A program made the position numbers and the translations under genes. Positions 14,139 to 27,769 of a stretch of DNA of 64,000 bases are shown one piece after another; the stretch's first letter is position 1; each line of letters starts with the position of its first letter. The notes below the pieces were generated by a model. The model was not told the DNA's origin and ran no database searches. It saw nothing but the letters and a program-made list of their open reading frames with translations. Source of the stretch: Rhea pennata. Its lineage: Eukaryota; Chordata; Aves; Rheiformes; Rheidae. Location of the stretch: positions 3,420,001 through 3,484,000 of the forward strand of contig NC_084682.1 of the NCBI RefSeq assembly GCF_028389875.1, given 5' to 3'.

Positions 14139-17084
14139 CATATTTGGTTCTGTAGTATGAAAGATTTTCTGTGATTTTGCTATCGTTTAAAGTCATAATT
14201 ACAATGGAAGGTTCTAAATTTATAAGCTGTGGGGACGATCACTGTAGTGATAAGAGGATGTACATTTTTCTGAACAACTGTTTAAAATTAGGCCCCAGAA
14301 AATTTCAAGATATAGAGTGAATATAGCAGTATCAATTCAAAGAACTGGTACTAGTTCTAAGCAGTTACACAGAACGTGATTTTTGCCTTCATCCTAATTA
14401 TTTTCCCACACCAAAGCAGACGTCTTTTAAAGACTTCTAGATAAAGGCAGATGTTGCTGTTGCTTACAAAAGCAAAGATGCTGCTTACAAAAGACAGCAA
14501 CAGCACTAGTAACTGCAAGACAGCACACCAAGGCTGGCCTACATTTCTCACTAACTAGGATTTAGTTTCACTAAACAAATCTCAAGGAATTCATTAAAGA
14601 ATAAAATATTCAACCCCTGATACCTACAGCTTTCACAAGTATAAGCATGGTGATACATAAGCACATGATGATAAATATATGGAAGATCTTACAGCAATAA
14701 CAGGGCATACACTAGGGTACCCACAGGTGCATTTGCTAAACATTGTTCATTCGTCTTCCCAAAGCTACAAATCCATTTTTTCTTCTTTGTCAGGCGCCAG
14801 TACATTCAGCAACCTTAACAATTTTCTCAAGGAGGCTGTGAACATTCTTTTAACAGCAAAGGTAGAGGTGGCCTGCAAGCATTTTCAATGAAATTCAAGC
14901 AGGACTGTAAATCACAAACAGCAACAGCCAGTGGGGAGGAGAGAAAGGAAGAAAGAAAGAATGCATTTTTGGCAACATGACCACAAATATATTCAATATC
15001 AAGCACAGGTAAAGCAATTCAGACAGATAGGTCCTGGGAGATTACCAATTCTGGCACCAGCAAAGCAAAACAACCCAGAAGAAGAGTCTTTTTTGAGGTC
15101 ATCTGTGGCTCTTCCCTCATGAAGGTGGTGCACACAGATCCTCTAAAAATATTGAATGCATTTAAACTTAAACAAGTTCCTATAACCCATAGCCTGTGAG
15201 TCCCAAGATCCTCAGTATGTCATTTCTTGGAAATTCTCAACAAGCCTTGCAAAAGTGCTCAAGAATTGGTATAGTGTGGGCGTACTCTTTCACACAAAAA
15301 ATTTACACATTGGAAACAATACAGGCTAGGTTTAGTCATGATACTTAATTAAAACGCATAACTAAATGGATCACTGAAACTCAAAGTAGCAGGCAAACAA
15401 AAAGGGCAGAGAATAGAAAAATACAGCACACAAAAGGGAAAGCGTACTGTCAAACCATTGTGGATCCAAGTCCAGTAAGTCTTCAACCTTATTCAACAAC
15501 TGGCTGCAACATGCATACATGTTTTTACAGAAAGGGGTGTTTTTATAGGGCTTGAATTATATTATATGCGCATATACACCTGTGTGTGATATTATCATTG
15601 AAAAAATGGAAAGCATTTATTAAAACTGATGATACAGTTACGATTGAAGAACCTCTGTGTTAGTGGGAGTATACCTGTGCCTATTCAGAGCAATCTATTT
15701 CCAAACAATAATTTCAATTAATCCAAATAAATAATTCATGCCATTCAACTATTTTCCAAGTTTAGCAGTCAGGTGATTTATCACGTTAAACTATATGCCC
15801 AGCTGCTACCAGGGCAGTAAAGAGGATTTGTTTTCTACAGAAAAACTGCATTCTGATTTTTGGACGTGTAAGATAAATCTATGCTTCATGAGTGTTCAGT
15901 AATGACCTATTAAAAGCGAAATGTTTAAAGAACAACATGGAACTACCATGCTCAATTTATTTCAACCTGTATTGTATGAAGCAGTTGCCACCACAATTAA
16001 ACGGCTGTTATCAGCTGATATTACCAACAAACAAAGGCAGTTAGACTGTGAAATTCTTTAATACAAGTAAGTTAAAATGAACGTTATCATTCTCCTGAAT
16101 CTCAAGGACACCTGTTTCAATACTCAAACACAGTAAAATCATTGCCAGTCACAAATACTTTTCTTCTGAAATAGCCACTATGTTACTTCAGTTAGATTGT
16201 TAACAAGAGTCACGTTAAGAAAATTTAAGCTGAGGTAATGATTTTCATGGCATCTTTTTGAAAACAACGCCTACATCTGAGATCTGACTACTCACAATTT
16301 CTAAACCAGATTATAAAGCTAAATCCATGCAAACCCCTAACGGATCAGGATTTTATTTCTAGTGCTGCAAAAACTTCAGTTGTGGCCAAGTCTTATCAGC
16401 TACAGTGGCAGACAGATTACAGAAGATGTGCCATGGATAAGTATGAAGCACTACCAGCTTAAACCAATTAGACACTTAGCACAAAGTTGTCAAACTACAG
16501 ATGAATGCCAAATCCTAATATTTAATTTCTAACATGCTTATATATTTTAAGGAGAATTACGCTGAAAAGAGACACTGTAAGGAACGCAAAACATAGCTGG
16601 GAAAACATTAGATAGCAAGAACGTTATTTGGAAATATGTAAGAATTTAGTGGTGTGTGAATAAGGACACTGTACTAATTCAAGAATTACAATTTAAGAAG
16701 CTACAGGATATTTTACTAGAAGTCAACAGTTCAAACTTGCCTGTAATCGCTTGTTGGCAAAGACATCTAATAAATTATTTTGTCAGTTAAGAGTCATTTC
16801 TTTTAAAATAAGAAACTGTACAAGGGGTACGATCCATAACTATCCTACTTATTCCACATAGGCAGAAAAAAAGTGTGCTAAAATGCATGGTTTGTGCTCC
16901 ATTTCCTCTGCTTTTCTTGCTTCGGTATTGTAAACCTGTAGCTTCTGATGGTCTTTTACAGTGCTCTTAATTCATACGAAAAAATCAAGACAGACAATCA
17001 CTGTAAAATTTAAGGCATATAATTAGCAATTATTTCATGCACACTTCACAATAATAATCTGTTATGTACTACAGGAAAGAAACA

Positions 17085-17520
17085 TTAATGAGCTACTTCT
17101 GGTGCTGCTCTGTGTACTGTATTTGCATAATAATGAGATCCAATCTGCTGGAAAACACATAAAGGACAAACTAATAAGGTCGTCATTTTTGTCTAATGAT
17201 GCTTAATACAGTTTTAGCAATCTGCTCAAGACAAAAGATGGTCACTCAGACATAGCCGATTATGCATTCGCGTGGCAGATGAAATCTTTATTAAACAGAA
17301 TGATGAATCTGATTAACATGCGATAACAAATATACAGTCTGCGAAAATGACTGTGCCACCTCCTGCAAGCATCCCTCACGTCGACTATTAAGGCTTTACT
17401 CAGATTGAGGTCAGACTGGTATTCTCGAAAGGCGCATTAAGATAAAAGTTTGCCAAATGTGGTAACATGATGAACAAAACAATATCCTGTTATATAAATG
17501 CTAGTGTCTCAACAGCTGAC
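17085..17520. promoter_or_regulatory. Candidate conserved non-coding element / enhancer
   Basis: This block lacks long homopolymers, keeps several CpGs (gattatgcattcgcgtggc, cacgtcgac, ctcgaaaggcgcatt) in otherwise CpG-poor sequence, and is dense in homeodomain-like cores (taataat, taatga, ttaataca, gattatg, tttattaaa, gattaaca) plus an octamer-like atttgcat. That texture is typical of vertebrate developmental enhancers. If human synteny holds, this is between BRIP1 and TBX4. Function is inferred only. Confidence 0.3.
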
Positions 17521-20374
17521 TGTCTAATCAGTTATAGTAACAACTGTTTAATAAGTTTAAAAAATTTAATTGTCAGACTTTCATTTACCTTTTAACATAT
17601 GAAAGGCAATTTATTGCATTAGCTGTGCTAGATCTTAAAGCACCTTGAGTCCTTTACATTTATGATACCAAAATATTTTCTCAAAGTCCCAAGGTACAGT
17701 CTTCTGTAAAGCTGTTACCATTTTGCAGAGAAGACTGCAAACAGGAATACACAATTTTTTAGAGTATTTTAAAGAATATAAATAATTATAATATTAATTT
17801 ATATGTCGCTGACATCACATAAACCACTCAGAAAGACTGAAGAAGTTAATGGAGGCTTCTAGGTCAATGGCAAACACATGATGCAATAGAATCTGTAGAA
17901 ATGTAGCAGTAAATTTAAAAATCTAATTTTCAATACAAAAGGATACTATTTTTTTAAAGAAGTGTATGTTTAAAAAAACCCACAAGATTAACAAAATGTA
18001 ATTTATTAATTGCAGCTTAAATTTAAGTCATGAAAGTCATAGTAGGGACTCCTTAAATGATTACCGAACGTTTTATTTTAGAAATAAATTACAGACACTA
18101 CCTCCAATGATTCTATTTAAGCTTATATTGCTACAGCAATATGATTTTTATTAAATGAACAATTTCTTGCCTTTCAAAACCAACTGTTCTTAATTTATAG
18201 AAAGCACATGACATGAAGTAATTTCAGATGACATCTGATACCTCACGACAACGTACATGATTTAACATAGCGTAGGCTGCAGTGTAAACTACAATGTTGA
18301 TTTTATCTCCACAAATACGTCACTCAACAACAGCAGGATCTTGTATTCAAGAATATACAAGTGGGAGCTAAAACAGACTTAATCATAGCCTCTTCACACT
18401 AGTGCACGTGCATTTGCTCTGGCATATGACAGCATATAATAAATCAGCATTTTCACCTCCTTTGACTCATTGCACAAGTCTTCACATACTCCCAATTACA
18501 AAAACTAAAGCCATTTGATTTAAAGCAAGGAAATGATCAAATTAAAGCTATCTTTACCTCTACCATCATTCATCTCCAGTCCGTTTTAACTTTCTAAATA
18601 GGTAATATTATTTTCAGAAAAAAACAACGTGAGCTTCCTTCCTCACTCCAACAACTCTCACGTTCCTGTCATCTGCCATGTTAACCTGGTCTGAAGGTGC
18701 GCAGTTTGCAACAGACCCAAGGCAGAGACGCTGCTCTGACCGTCGTTTCACAGGTCTGTTGAAGAAGAGGGGATTTCCCCCCCCCCAAGTCTCTCTTTGA
18801 AACAAAGACATGCATTAAGAGATTAGGTGTCTCCTACTGAATGCCAGTAGCTTTCCGAATGGCTCTCAAGAGCCAGATGTGGTCTTATTTCTTTTGTAAT
18901 GTATGTTGCTCTTTCATAGGCTAGGAGTTCACTGAGATTTCTTTCTAGTGTACGGAAATGCAGTGTAAGGAAAGAAAAGGAAAGAAACAGATGTATTCAA
19001 AAAACCTGTAACAATTAACAGTGTGTTTTTAGCTAAAAAGAAACAGGAGAGGTCAAAACCTGCAAGTGGGCTAAGAACATATCACTTGTTTATTTTACTC
19101 AGTAATAAAAATACAACACATGCAAACCTAACACCAGCTGATTACACACTAATACTTGATGCACCTGGTAAGACAGACAGTCAATCCCCCTTCAACTTGT
19201 CCACCTCGCCAGCAGCATGAATAAAACTGCTGACAGTGTTTGGTTTGTGCAGCCAGTCATGGAAAGCAACAAAAACCAGAGCACAATGCTTCTGATCTCC
19301 TAGCGGCATTACAGAGCCCTTGTTTTAAATGTACAGAAAGACTGTTAAAACAAGGTATGTTTAAACAAGAAATCATTTTATTATACCTCATAAGAACCCA
19401 TTATTTTCTATTCGCTCAGGATAAATTCCTGCAATGTAACATTTTATTATGCACAGTATTTCTCACGCCAAGTAACTCCCAAGTATTACAAAATGTTAAT
19501 AATACAGTCTGAAATACCAACATTCATGGAATACAATGCTTCATAAACTAGTTTCATCATCATACACTATCATATAGCACAGTTCAGACAGCTAGTACAG
19601 GGGATAATGATACACATAGTCCAAAACCTAAGGATCATATTCAGATTTTGGTAAAGTTTTATTTTGAAAAATCTGATTAAATTCAATTCTATTTCTGCCC
19701 AAAGTACAAATGAATGAAAATTCAGAAAGGACACTGGTGTTCTAAGGTTATTTGCATAGCTCATTCTGAATGGAGTCTCATTCTCTGTCTGTATCTTAAA
19801 CTAAGACACTATTAAGAGTACAGTAAAGTATATATAAGCTTTATTATCTAATTTTCAAAGAATTCTACTGACAATTTATTTCGCTAATTACTGGAAATAT
19901 AATATCTACAATTGAATTTCTTCCTGTGACTCCTTTAGACCTTTTTCATGTTCTTTCATCGTGATCTTATTGAAATTTTTGTTATTGCCACAAATAAAGT
20001 AAAACTGTATGTCTGAAAATTCAAGTACCTGTACCACTTACGTGATTAAGTTTTATTCCCATGTTCCTCTCAGGGAAGACAATGATAACAGCAGTCTATT
20101 TTCCTATCCCCTTTCATAAAACAATACTATAGACATTGCATCAAATTAGATATAGACAATGACAAAATATTAATTAAGTGATCTATCTTCAGTTCTTACC
20201 TATTATACTGAAAATCATTTCAAGCCTCTGTGGTAGAAATTAGACTACCATATACAATAACTCTAACTAAAATAATATTTTCATTCTATCCTTTAAAGAA
20301 ATGGTATTTTAATATATTCTATATAAACAATTCAGTAATAATTTTAATATGTGAAATAAACCACTTTGACTTAC

Positions 20375-23300
20375 CCGTGACCGCACTTTATTATTGAAAA
20401 GAGTAACTTCAGCTCCTATTAAAGGACATGGAGAAATGGACTGGATGACACAGTTCCTGCATTGCAAGTAACTTATCAGAGAATATTCATTCTCATTCCA
20501 AATAGCATTTAAAGATAAACTGGCATTCAAGTCTTCCAAAAAGGGAGGGAAAAAAAAGAAAAAATACAAAAGTTTTACATAGGCATTGAGATACTTTAAA
20601 ATGGATAAAATACTGTAAATGTATATGTAGAGTTATACTTTACATTTGAAAAATGTAAAGTTCTTATTTTGCCAGGAAGTAATGTGATTAAAATATGCTT
20701 ACTGATCTCTGCAAATTCAGTAATATTTAATATAGATCCTTTGTGACAAAAGTCATATACGATAGTGCCAGTCTAACGTCAGAACTGCCCCCACACTAAC
20801 AAAAACATGTACTTTGCTTTTAGTCTTTGTCCTCTGAATGCTGCTAACAGATTACTCATTCCATACTTTGGCACTGGGAATCATGCCTTATCAAATTAAT
20901 TGCTTATACAGACCCTTACTTTTTATAGCCAGCTCTGGTGGTTAACCTCCAATTCATGGATTTTAATCTTTGATATAGGAAATGTAAATAACATTCTTTT
21001 CATAATCCTTATCTTTTCTTTTTGATCAGAACATAGGTAAGGACCTGAGAAATTCTGGAAAACAAGCGGAGGGCAGGCTGGCACGAACTTCCATGCTGGG
21101 CTGAACATACAAACTCAGCAGCACTCGGTGGAGTTTTGCCTGCTTCCAGCCAACAACAAACTGTGCGCAAAATTCCATTTGTGTGTCAACCAATTCTCTC
21201 ATGTTCAGCTATCAACAGTTGAGGTAGTGAGATAGCGTCTCAAGGAAATAAATCTTATAGTCAACTTCCCAAAAGGTCAAAGGCAGAAGCTGTCTTGTGA
21301 ATGGCCCAGCCAAGAGGAAATGAAACTATATAAAGTATTTTCTTGGCCATGTCCCACTGTCAATATCTTAATTCTCCAGCTTCTGTATTTCCAAACACTC
21401 TTCTGAAAAGCCTGGCTGACCCATGTGGTTTTACTGTTTATCAGCTTTCTAGACAATGCTGTGCCTTCCATAGTAAGCTTCTACCGAATTCAGTTTTCTT
21501 CCTCCATAAAGTACCCAAACTACTTCTCCCCATAAGCTTAAAATGGTCATCTTCTATTATCTCTATGTCAAAAGCATACTGTAGGACTGCCACTAACATC
21601 CTTCAGCATTGTAGCATTGTTTTTATGATTAAACTGTTTTAGGTTTTCTGTATTTTCTGGAAATTTCAGAAACATTCACAGTGCTTGACAAGAGGACATA
21701 AAAATACTTGTATCATTGAAAGATTTGATATTTTGATTTAAGAAGCAACTTAATTTTCTTTAAGGAACAAAATGTTCCTTTCAGTAAGCCATTGAAAGAA
21801 AAGATGTCATTGAAGAAGAAATCAAATGGCTAGAGAATTTCACTCATATCCAGAAAAGAGTTGCTGGATATTCAAAGATACCTGACTTCCTTCAAATTTA
21901 CAGAAACCTAGGTAGGAGGAATGGAAATGCATGGGAGTTAAAGATTTAACACAGAGTCAACCACCACACCAGGGCAATAAGCGTAACACCATAAAATGAA
22001 ATGTTTCTTAACAAAGATGTAATGAACCAAAATGCTATAGAGATGAAGATCAGGAAAAAATGAAGTCAGGATTATAGTACAAGAGGTGGGCAGAAACCAA
22101 TACCAAGACCTTATCTACACAAAAAAGAAAACAATGTTTGCAGCAACTACATTCAATCAATTGCTAACAAAGAAAATGGGTAGCATGCAGGCTTCTTAAC
22201 ATTATATTCAAAATAACTTAAAAGGATGGAATTTCCTGATAAGGAAACAATTACAGCAAAGCTTTAGTACAGCTTTAAACATTCTGTACAACAACTTAAA
22301 GAAAGACAGATTATAGCCTTATTGAAAGCTCAGATGTTTCTCTTGGCTCAAAAAAATCTTTTCCATTAAAAATATCTACAAAATCTATATAACACTCTTT
22401 TGGGGAGTGAAAAAATACTAAGGGAAGAGACCTGTACTGGTCTGCTCTATAGGGGGCAATTTCACACACAGATCAGGAGATGCAAATGTTACCAAAAATC
22501 AGAGGCACTTGAAGGAAATAAACAATATGTTCTGTTCCATTTAAAGCTAAAGAACTTGACAACTGTTAGGTGGTATTTATCTGTAATCAGTAAGATTTAC
22601 CTTCGCATTTCACTGGCACCTGATAAACCTTCAAAGTTTCCTTAAGATGACTAAGACTTGCAGCATCTGTGATGACCAACATCATATTATCATCTTCTGA
22701 AATGGCATGGAGGTCACACATACAATTGCTAAAGGACTGTGTACTTCTGACACTAATATTTCAGAAGAATTTCCAGATTATTTTCAGTTCCATATTACTG
22801 CAGAAAGCTTTCCTCAAAACTCCTATAATTTAAAAAATGGAGCATAAGACTTTATATATATGTGGTTTTGAATACAGTACTGTTTGAGCTTACTGCAAAT
22901 TTTCCACATTTACAAGATGGTAATTTAGGCCCTGATCCAATACTCACTGAAGTCAGTGAAAAGACTCCTATTGATTTAAATGAACCTTGGAAGGGGGCCT
23001 TATTTAAATTTTTTAACATATCCGAAATCTACTTTTCAACAGATAATTTTCCCCTTGTTATACCTCCTAAGCTGACCAGTGAGTTTGAATCCACTTTGAA
23101 TAAAGTCGTTTAAGTTTCTTCAAATTGTGACAGATTCTTTTTTTTAAAAAAAAAAACTTTCATCAATTAACTGACATCGGAGATTCAGTTTAAACAGCAT
23201 AAAACTTCTTGCTGACAACAGACACCGTGGTGCCTGTTAACATTGAAGTTCAGTGATTCAGAATAGTTTCATTTAACACATAGTGATTCTGTTTCACAAA

Positions 23301-25920
23301 CTCTATACCAATTAGCAAGGAGACAAGGATGCTGACAAACGCATGAAGGAAAGGTCTGAAAGTCTATTCATGAGTTTACTCCAGTCTAAAAGCAAATATG
23401 TTGTAGTTATTCTGGAAAAAAGGAGACAACAGATAGCCTTTAACACTTGGGCCTCCCTTGCTTGGTCCATAAGGTAACATGGACTTTGTTAGCTCGCATG
23501 CAACTATAGCAGATCCGGAAGCAATAGGGATATCTCCCCTTCCCCTCAGGCAATTCATTGTTGTGTAGCTCCAAGCAGAGGGGTCTGGTCTGCAGAAGGA
23601 TACTCGTTCTTTCTTCATTCTTCTGGAGGAGCTTTACGACCTGATGCTCTGTGCAGCTGCATCATATAGTGGAGTCACAAGCACTTAACAAACAGTTCCT
23701 GACTCCTAAACCTGGCTTCCCTCACCTCTATTGCTGAAGGTGAGATTACTTTGAGAGCTTTTTCTTTTTCCTAGTGTCACTTACCTGATTCCAGTTCCAT
23801 CCTTGTTCATCACTTAATGAGCTTTTGCATGGAAAATCTTTAGGAATGTGTATTTTTTTTTTTTGGTTTTGCCTTGTTTCAAAGGGTCCCACAATGTAGG
23901 GACCGCCATAAACCTAACTCTGCACAAGGCACAGGTCTTTGCTCTGTGTCCCATGCACATCTCGCTTCATCTCAACCTTTGTAACCTCCTAAAAACCTCA
24001 GCATTCTGGCTTTCAGTGGAGGTCCTGAGACACATTTGGAGACACATATAGAGGACTGTTTTCTTATTTTCAGCTCTGTAAAGCTTGGAACCAGTTCAAT
24101 CCTCACTAGAACAACCTTAGTAAGCAGATTCCTAAATTCCTCTGAAAGACAATGTTTTCATGCTTTAAGTATATTAAGCATCTGTGTTTAATTGTTTCTG
24201 CATGTATCTCATGAGAACAGTCTGTAATTAGGCCATTACCATACACAGCCCAGCAGCGTGAAGATACAGTGCCTTTTTAAAAAGTGGCAGTTATTATTAC
24301 CATTATCAGTTTTTAGACTTTCCCAAATTAAAGTGACTCACAAAAATGCAAGAGTCAATTTCAGAGAATATTTAATCTGTTTCATATAATGTATCAACTG
24401 AGGGCTAAAAAAGCAAACTGAATTAATGCAAGGTGGGTTATTTAATGAAGAATAACAATATGATGATATGGCTTTTCAGAAAAGCACATAAAACTTTGGA
24501 CATTTTCATTAACGCATATATTAGAGTCATAGAGCTATTCTGCCAAGATATTACCAAACTTCTCACAGCACCTGGTAGCAAATTCCTGAGAAAGAACATA
24601 CCCCCAAAGGAATGGGCCACGTTACCACTTCCTGCTAATTGCTTTCAGCCTTGATGATGCCACCAATTGCCTTCAGTTAACTCTTGAATGCCATTCAGAT
24701 TCCTGTTATACTTCAAGACAGGTCAGGATATCAAGATGGGTGAACCAAGCAACAGAAATATGGCAGAAAGACTACATGAATGCGAAGTTATTTTCACTGA
24801 GATCCTGAGCAGGAAAGGCTGCTTTACTGTGACAACGTCTCCTCGTCCCTCAAAAAGATTTGCTGCAAGTCTCAAGCATATCTCTAACAACTTGTTCATT
24901 TAGTAACCATTTCCAATGGACAAATTAATTGATTATTCTAAAATATGCCTGGAGAACGCAAAGCTGCATAAGTGAAAAGATGCATAACAAATTCTATTAT
25001 TCTGAACATAAAACATAAATGACCAGTTGCATAGATCTTACCCTCTGCTTTTGGTAGTATTTCAGCTCCACAGACAATACAATACAGTCCTTTCTTGCAA
25101 GGCTGGCAATGTGCTCCCTTCTAACAAGCCAATGTACAAGTTAATATAAATACTATTTTGCATACATCTCTGTATATTAAAGCATTTAAATATAAACACA
25201 TTGAAAAATATAATAAAACTACTTCAGAGAAATACATTACTTGTAATACTGAAAGAAATCTCTTTGAATCAATGTTTATCATTTATATTAGCTAGTAATT
25301 AAAATATGCATCACACTAAAGACATTTAACCAACCTACAGAGAAATATTTTGATACAAAATATGAGATGTTTTATAGAGTCAATAAGGCTTCAGCCAGTG
25401 AAAGGTTTGGAATTTTGCAAAGGAACCTAGGAAGTTAGGTGCCCAGCTCTTATCGGGTTTCAGTGCAATCATGATCTTAGGCTTTGGAAATTCTGCTCTA
25501 AAATTACAAACCGATCAAAAATTGGAAGCTCTGCTTACACTGAAATAAGAATCACATCTATAATGGCTTATAAGCTGGATTCTGTAGCCTGTTGAATATT
25601 TTCAACTTTATATTAACAGGACTTGAAAACACTCAGTCTTTTTGTTTCACATGAGAAACAAAGTATTTGCTGAGTTTGTAAATTGCAAGGAATCTACAGT
25701 AACCCACAAAGAACCATGAATGCATTGCACTATTTCTTCTATAAATTTCATTTGAAAGACTATATAAAAACGTTATACTTTTCTCTTGTACCATAACAAA
25801 CAATGCACAAACAACTTAAAAGAACTTTACTCTATCTAGGTGGTACCTTTCTTTCACAGGTGCAGCAACTTTCCCTAACAGTAGTTTTTCTTCGTCTGCA
25901 CTGTCTCTGAACTTTCAGTC
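20375..25920 (-). CDS. Possible unrecognised gene, Cys-rich, five phase-matched candidate exons
   Basis: Five open minus-strand segments with GT-AG borders join in one frame: 25847-25920, 25042-25117, 23785-23837, 22601-22736 and 20375-20532. The predicted 150-residue piece starts inside a gene and has no recognised start. It contains clustered Cys/His pairs (RESCCTCERK, then GAHCQPCKKGLYCIVCGAE), which could be zinc-binding, and a later LQCRNC. The best borders are those of 20375-20532: a long pyrimidine tract ending ggaag, and cgg/gtaagt. Several others are weak, especially the acceptors at 22736 and 23837. I recognise no homologous protein. Open stretches of this size arise by chance in sequence this AT-rich, and I chose among splice sites to keep phase, so the call is speculative. 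Confidence 0.2.
22920..23005. repeat. Decayed palindromic MITE-like repeat
   Basis: The stretch ggccctgatccaatactcac then tgaagtcagtgaaaagact and cctattgatttaaatgaacc resembles a hairpin repeat common in sauropsid genomes, with halves of the form cctgatcc...attgaagtcaatggga and its reverse complement. The right arm is incomplete. A plus-strand open frame across it (22862-23113) is explained by the repeat and is not a gene. Confidence 0.5.
25400..25500. repeat. Decayed palindromic MITE-like repeat
   Basis: The sequence includes ggaattttgcaaaggaacct, then gaagttaggtgcccagctc and tttcagtgcaat, followed by gatcttaggctttggaaatt. This is the degraded form of a palindrome of the type ttttgaaaa-cctaa-ttaggtgcc-attgaaagtcaat seen in birds and turtles. 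The two arms are inverted copies. Confidence 0.45.
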
Positions 25921-27208
25921 CTTTAATAAATTCAAGATTTGGTGATTACTTTAGAGATCACAAACAGTTATAATATCATAGTAAGAGAGTAATTTTCAGA
26001 GCCTCTATAGATTCAGGAACACCAAATGAATAGTTTGACAAAAAAGATATATTGATTTTGCTTTACTTCCATTTGCAGCCTGGGTGGCTGAATATTTAAT
26101 ATAATATCCTGAATTACCATACATATGTTAAAGAAATAAATATTTTTATCACTGACATTATATACTATAGATATAGTTAGATAAAAAGACAAATGAAGAT
26201 TGAATTTACAGCTTTTACACCAAAAGCACTGCCCCAAACTAGCAGTACTACAAAGGATTATTATCCACCAGCATTCCCAAAGCAACTCAGTTATCGTCAG
26301 GATTTAACGTCGTGATTTTGTGGCTGGAGACTCTTCAAGAAAAATATAGTATCTAATACAGAAAATGGTGAGATATCGATACATTTGATTATAAAACAGA
26401 ATAAAGGCTAAGGACTGATTTTATAGAGACATTGCACATTAATGTAAAATATTTGATGCGTAGAAGGCCCATGCCTTAAAGAATTTCTCATCAAGGTAAC
26501 ATGCAGCACAAGACAAGACATCAAGCAAGGGACGATCTGCTCCTGACATGGAAAGAATGATCCGTTTTTAATGTTAGGGATTTAAAGGAGGATACCCAAA
26601 GCTTCTGAAAGATGAATATGGAGATAATATTCTATGAGATGAGTAAACAAGCCACAAAACTAAGCTTTAGCAATTTCTACTACCTATTCAGACATGAACA
26701 CAAAAAATGATTTGCTAGAGCAAACAATGTAGCTTTTAAGAAAAACGATCTTTTACAGAGCTGTGAGAATCAAGCTGGTAAACTTGAGGGAGCATAGCTG
26801 TCCCTGCCACAGGCTTTCTCCAGGGTGGCCGTGGGGTGGGGGACTGTTCTAGTCCCGCAGCCTGTTACACGCACACACTGCTTGGCCTAAGTCCCAATAC
26901 TTGATCATTTACTTAAACCTAAATTAAGGCTGTTTATTTTTAGATGTGTCATATGTTTAAGTTGCTGCCAGTATTAGAGCTTCTTTCTGCCCCGTCAGCC
27001 AGAGCTAGTGTAAAACCATCAGCACCTGAAGATGACAATTTCATGAAACCTAAACCAAGGAGCATGATCCATATGTGGCATCAATAAAATAAGAGAGTTT
27101 AACCAAGCGTCTTAGGATCCTAAGTGCTGCAAAATAATGTTTGTTAGAGAAACTCAGCAGAACCCTTGCCATTCTTGTGAACACAGTATCTAATTTTATA
27201 CAGCTGTA

Positions 27209-27214
27209 TTTATT
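27209..27214 (-). promoter_or_regulatory. Candidate BRIP1 poly(A) signal AATAAA
   Basis: The plus strand reads tttatt here, giving AATAAA about 1.0 kb downstream of the BRIP1 stop on the sense strand. A GT-containing stretch (actgtgttc) follows about 20-30 bases further. It is the first canonical hexamer I found after the stop, but variant hexamers or more distal sites could be used, so the 3'UTR end is uncertain. Confidence 0.3.
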
Positions 27215-27769
27215 GTGCAAAGAAAGGATACAAGTTAAATCAAACTGATATGAACACATTCACAGTTCCATAGCAGTGGACATCAGGAAATTATTTAGAC
27301 TAATTTATACGGAAAATGACCAATTTACAATGTCATCTCAGCTCTCATTCAAAAATATATAAATATCTATAAACCAGTCTTAAATTGTAAAAATTCAGCA
27401 TCTTAATACTAATATATGATGGAAATAAACAGTTTTTTCTTGAAAATCTGGCATAGCATGTTCTATTACAGCAAAATCTTGGCTTATGCTTTGATTGCAA
27501 TAAATCAAAAAAATGTTTAAAATACTTCAAAAAAGTACACCAAGGCAGGTTTAAAGTCCATTATGTATAAATTTACTTACAAAAGAAAATAAGACCCTCT
27601 CAAAAGGAAGTTTTAAAGAAACTTCAACTTTTATAGAAAACAAAGAAAGAACACTCAGTAAGAACACTCTAATTATCATCAAATATGGAAGTGCCCAAAC
27701 AGCATTACACAACTTCCGATAGGCCCATTTCGACAAAAGGATTTTGAGGGAAACAAAGTACTGAAGCGC

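Larger units (their letters stand above)
13754..20374. other. Non-coding region, no gene recognised
   Basis: Apart from the enhancer-like block at 17.1-17.5 kb and a poly-A run at 14.1 kb, I see nothing I can support. Tiny splice-bounded open segments (for example 20190-20240 and 20040-20070, minus) could link the two candidate exon chains but are too short to judge. Confidence 0.5.

Noticed and set aside
19632..19741. Minus-strand open segment that could follow the 20 kb candidate exon
   Set aside because: Acceptor is modest and the in-phase frame ends in a stop at the donor; too ambiguous to add to the gene model.
22862..23113. 83-codon plus-strand frame containing GPDPILTEVSEKTPID
   Set aside because: The sequence is a decayed palindromic repeat; the frame is accidental.
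27050..27230. Open minus-strand segment with a good-context ATG (MARVLLSFSNKHYF)
   Set aside because: Ends in an in-frame stop with no usable in-phase donor; overlaps the likely poly(A) region of BRIP1.
27551..27750. Open minus-strand segment with acceptor gcgcttcag and donor ttt/gtaagt
   Set aside because: About 60 hydrophobic codons with no family resemblance; it does not fit the phase of the candidate gene downstream and lies in the probable BRIP1 3'UTR.
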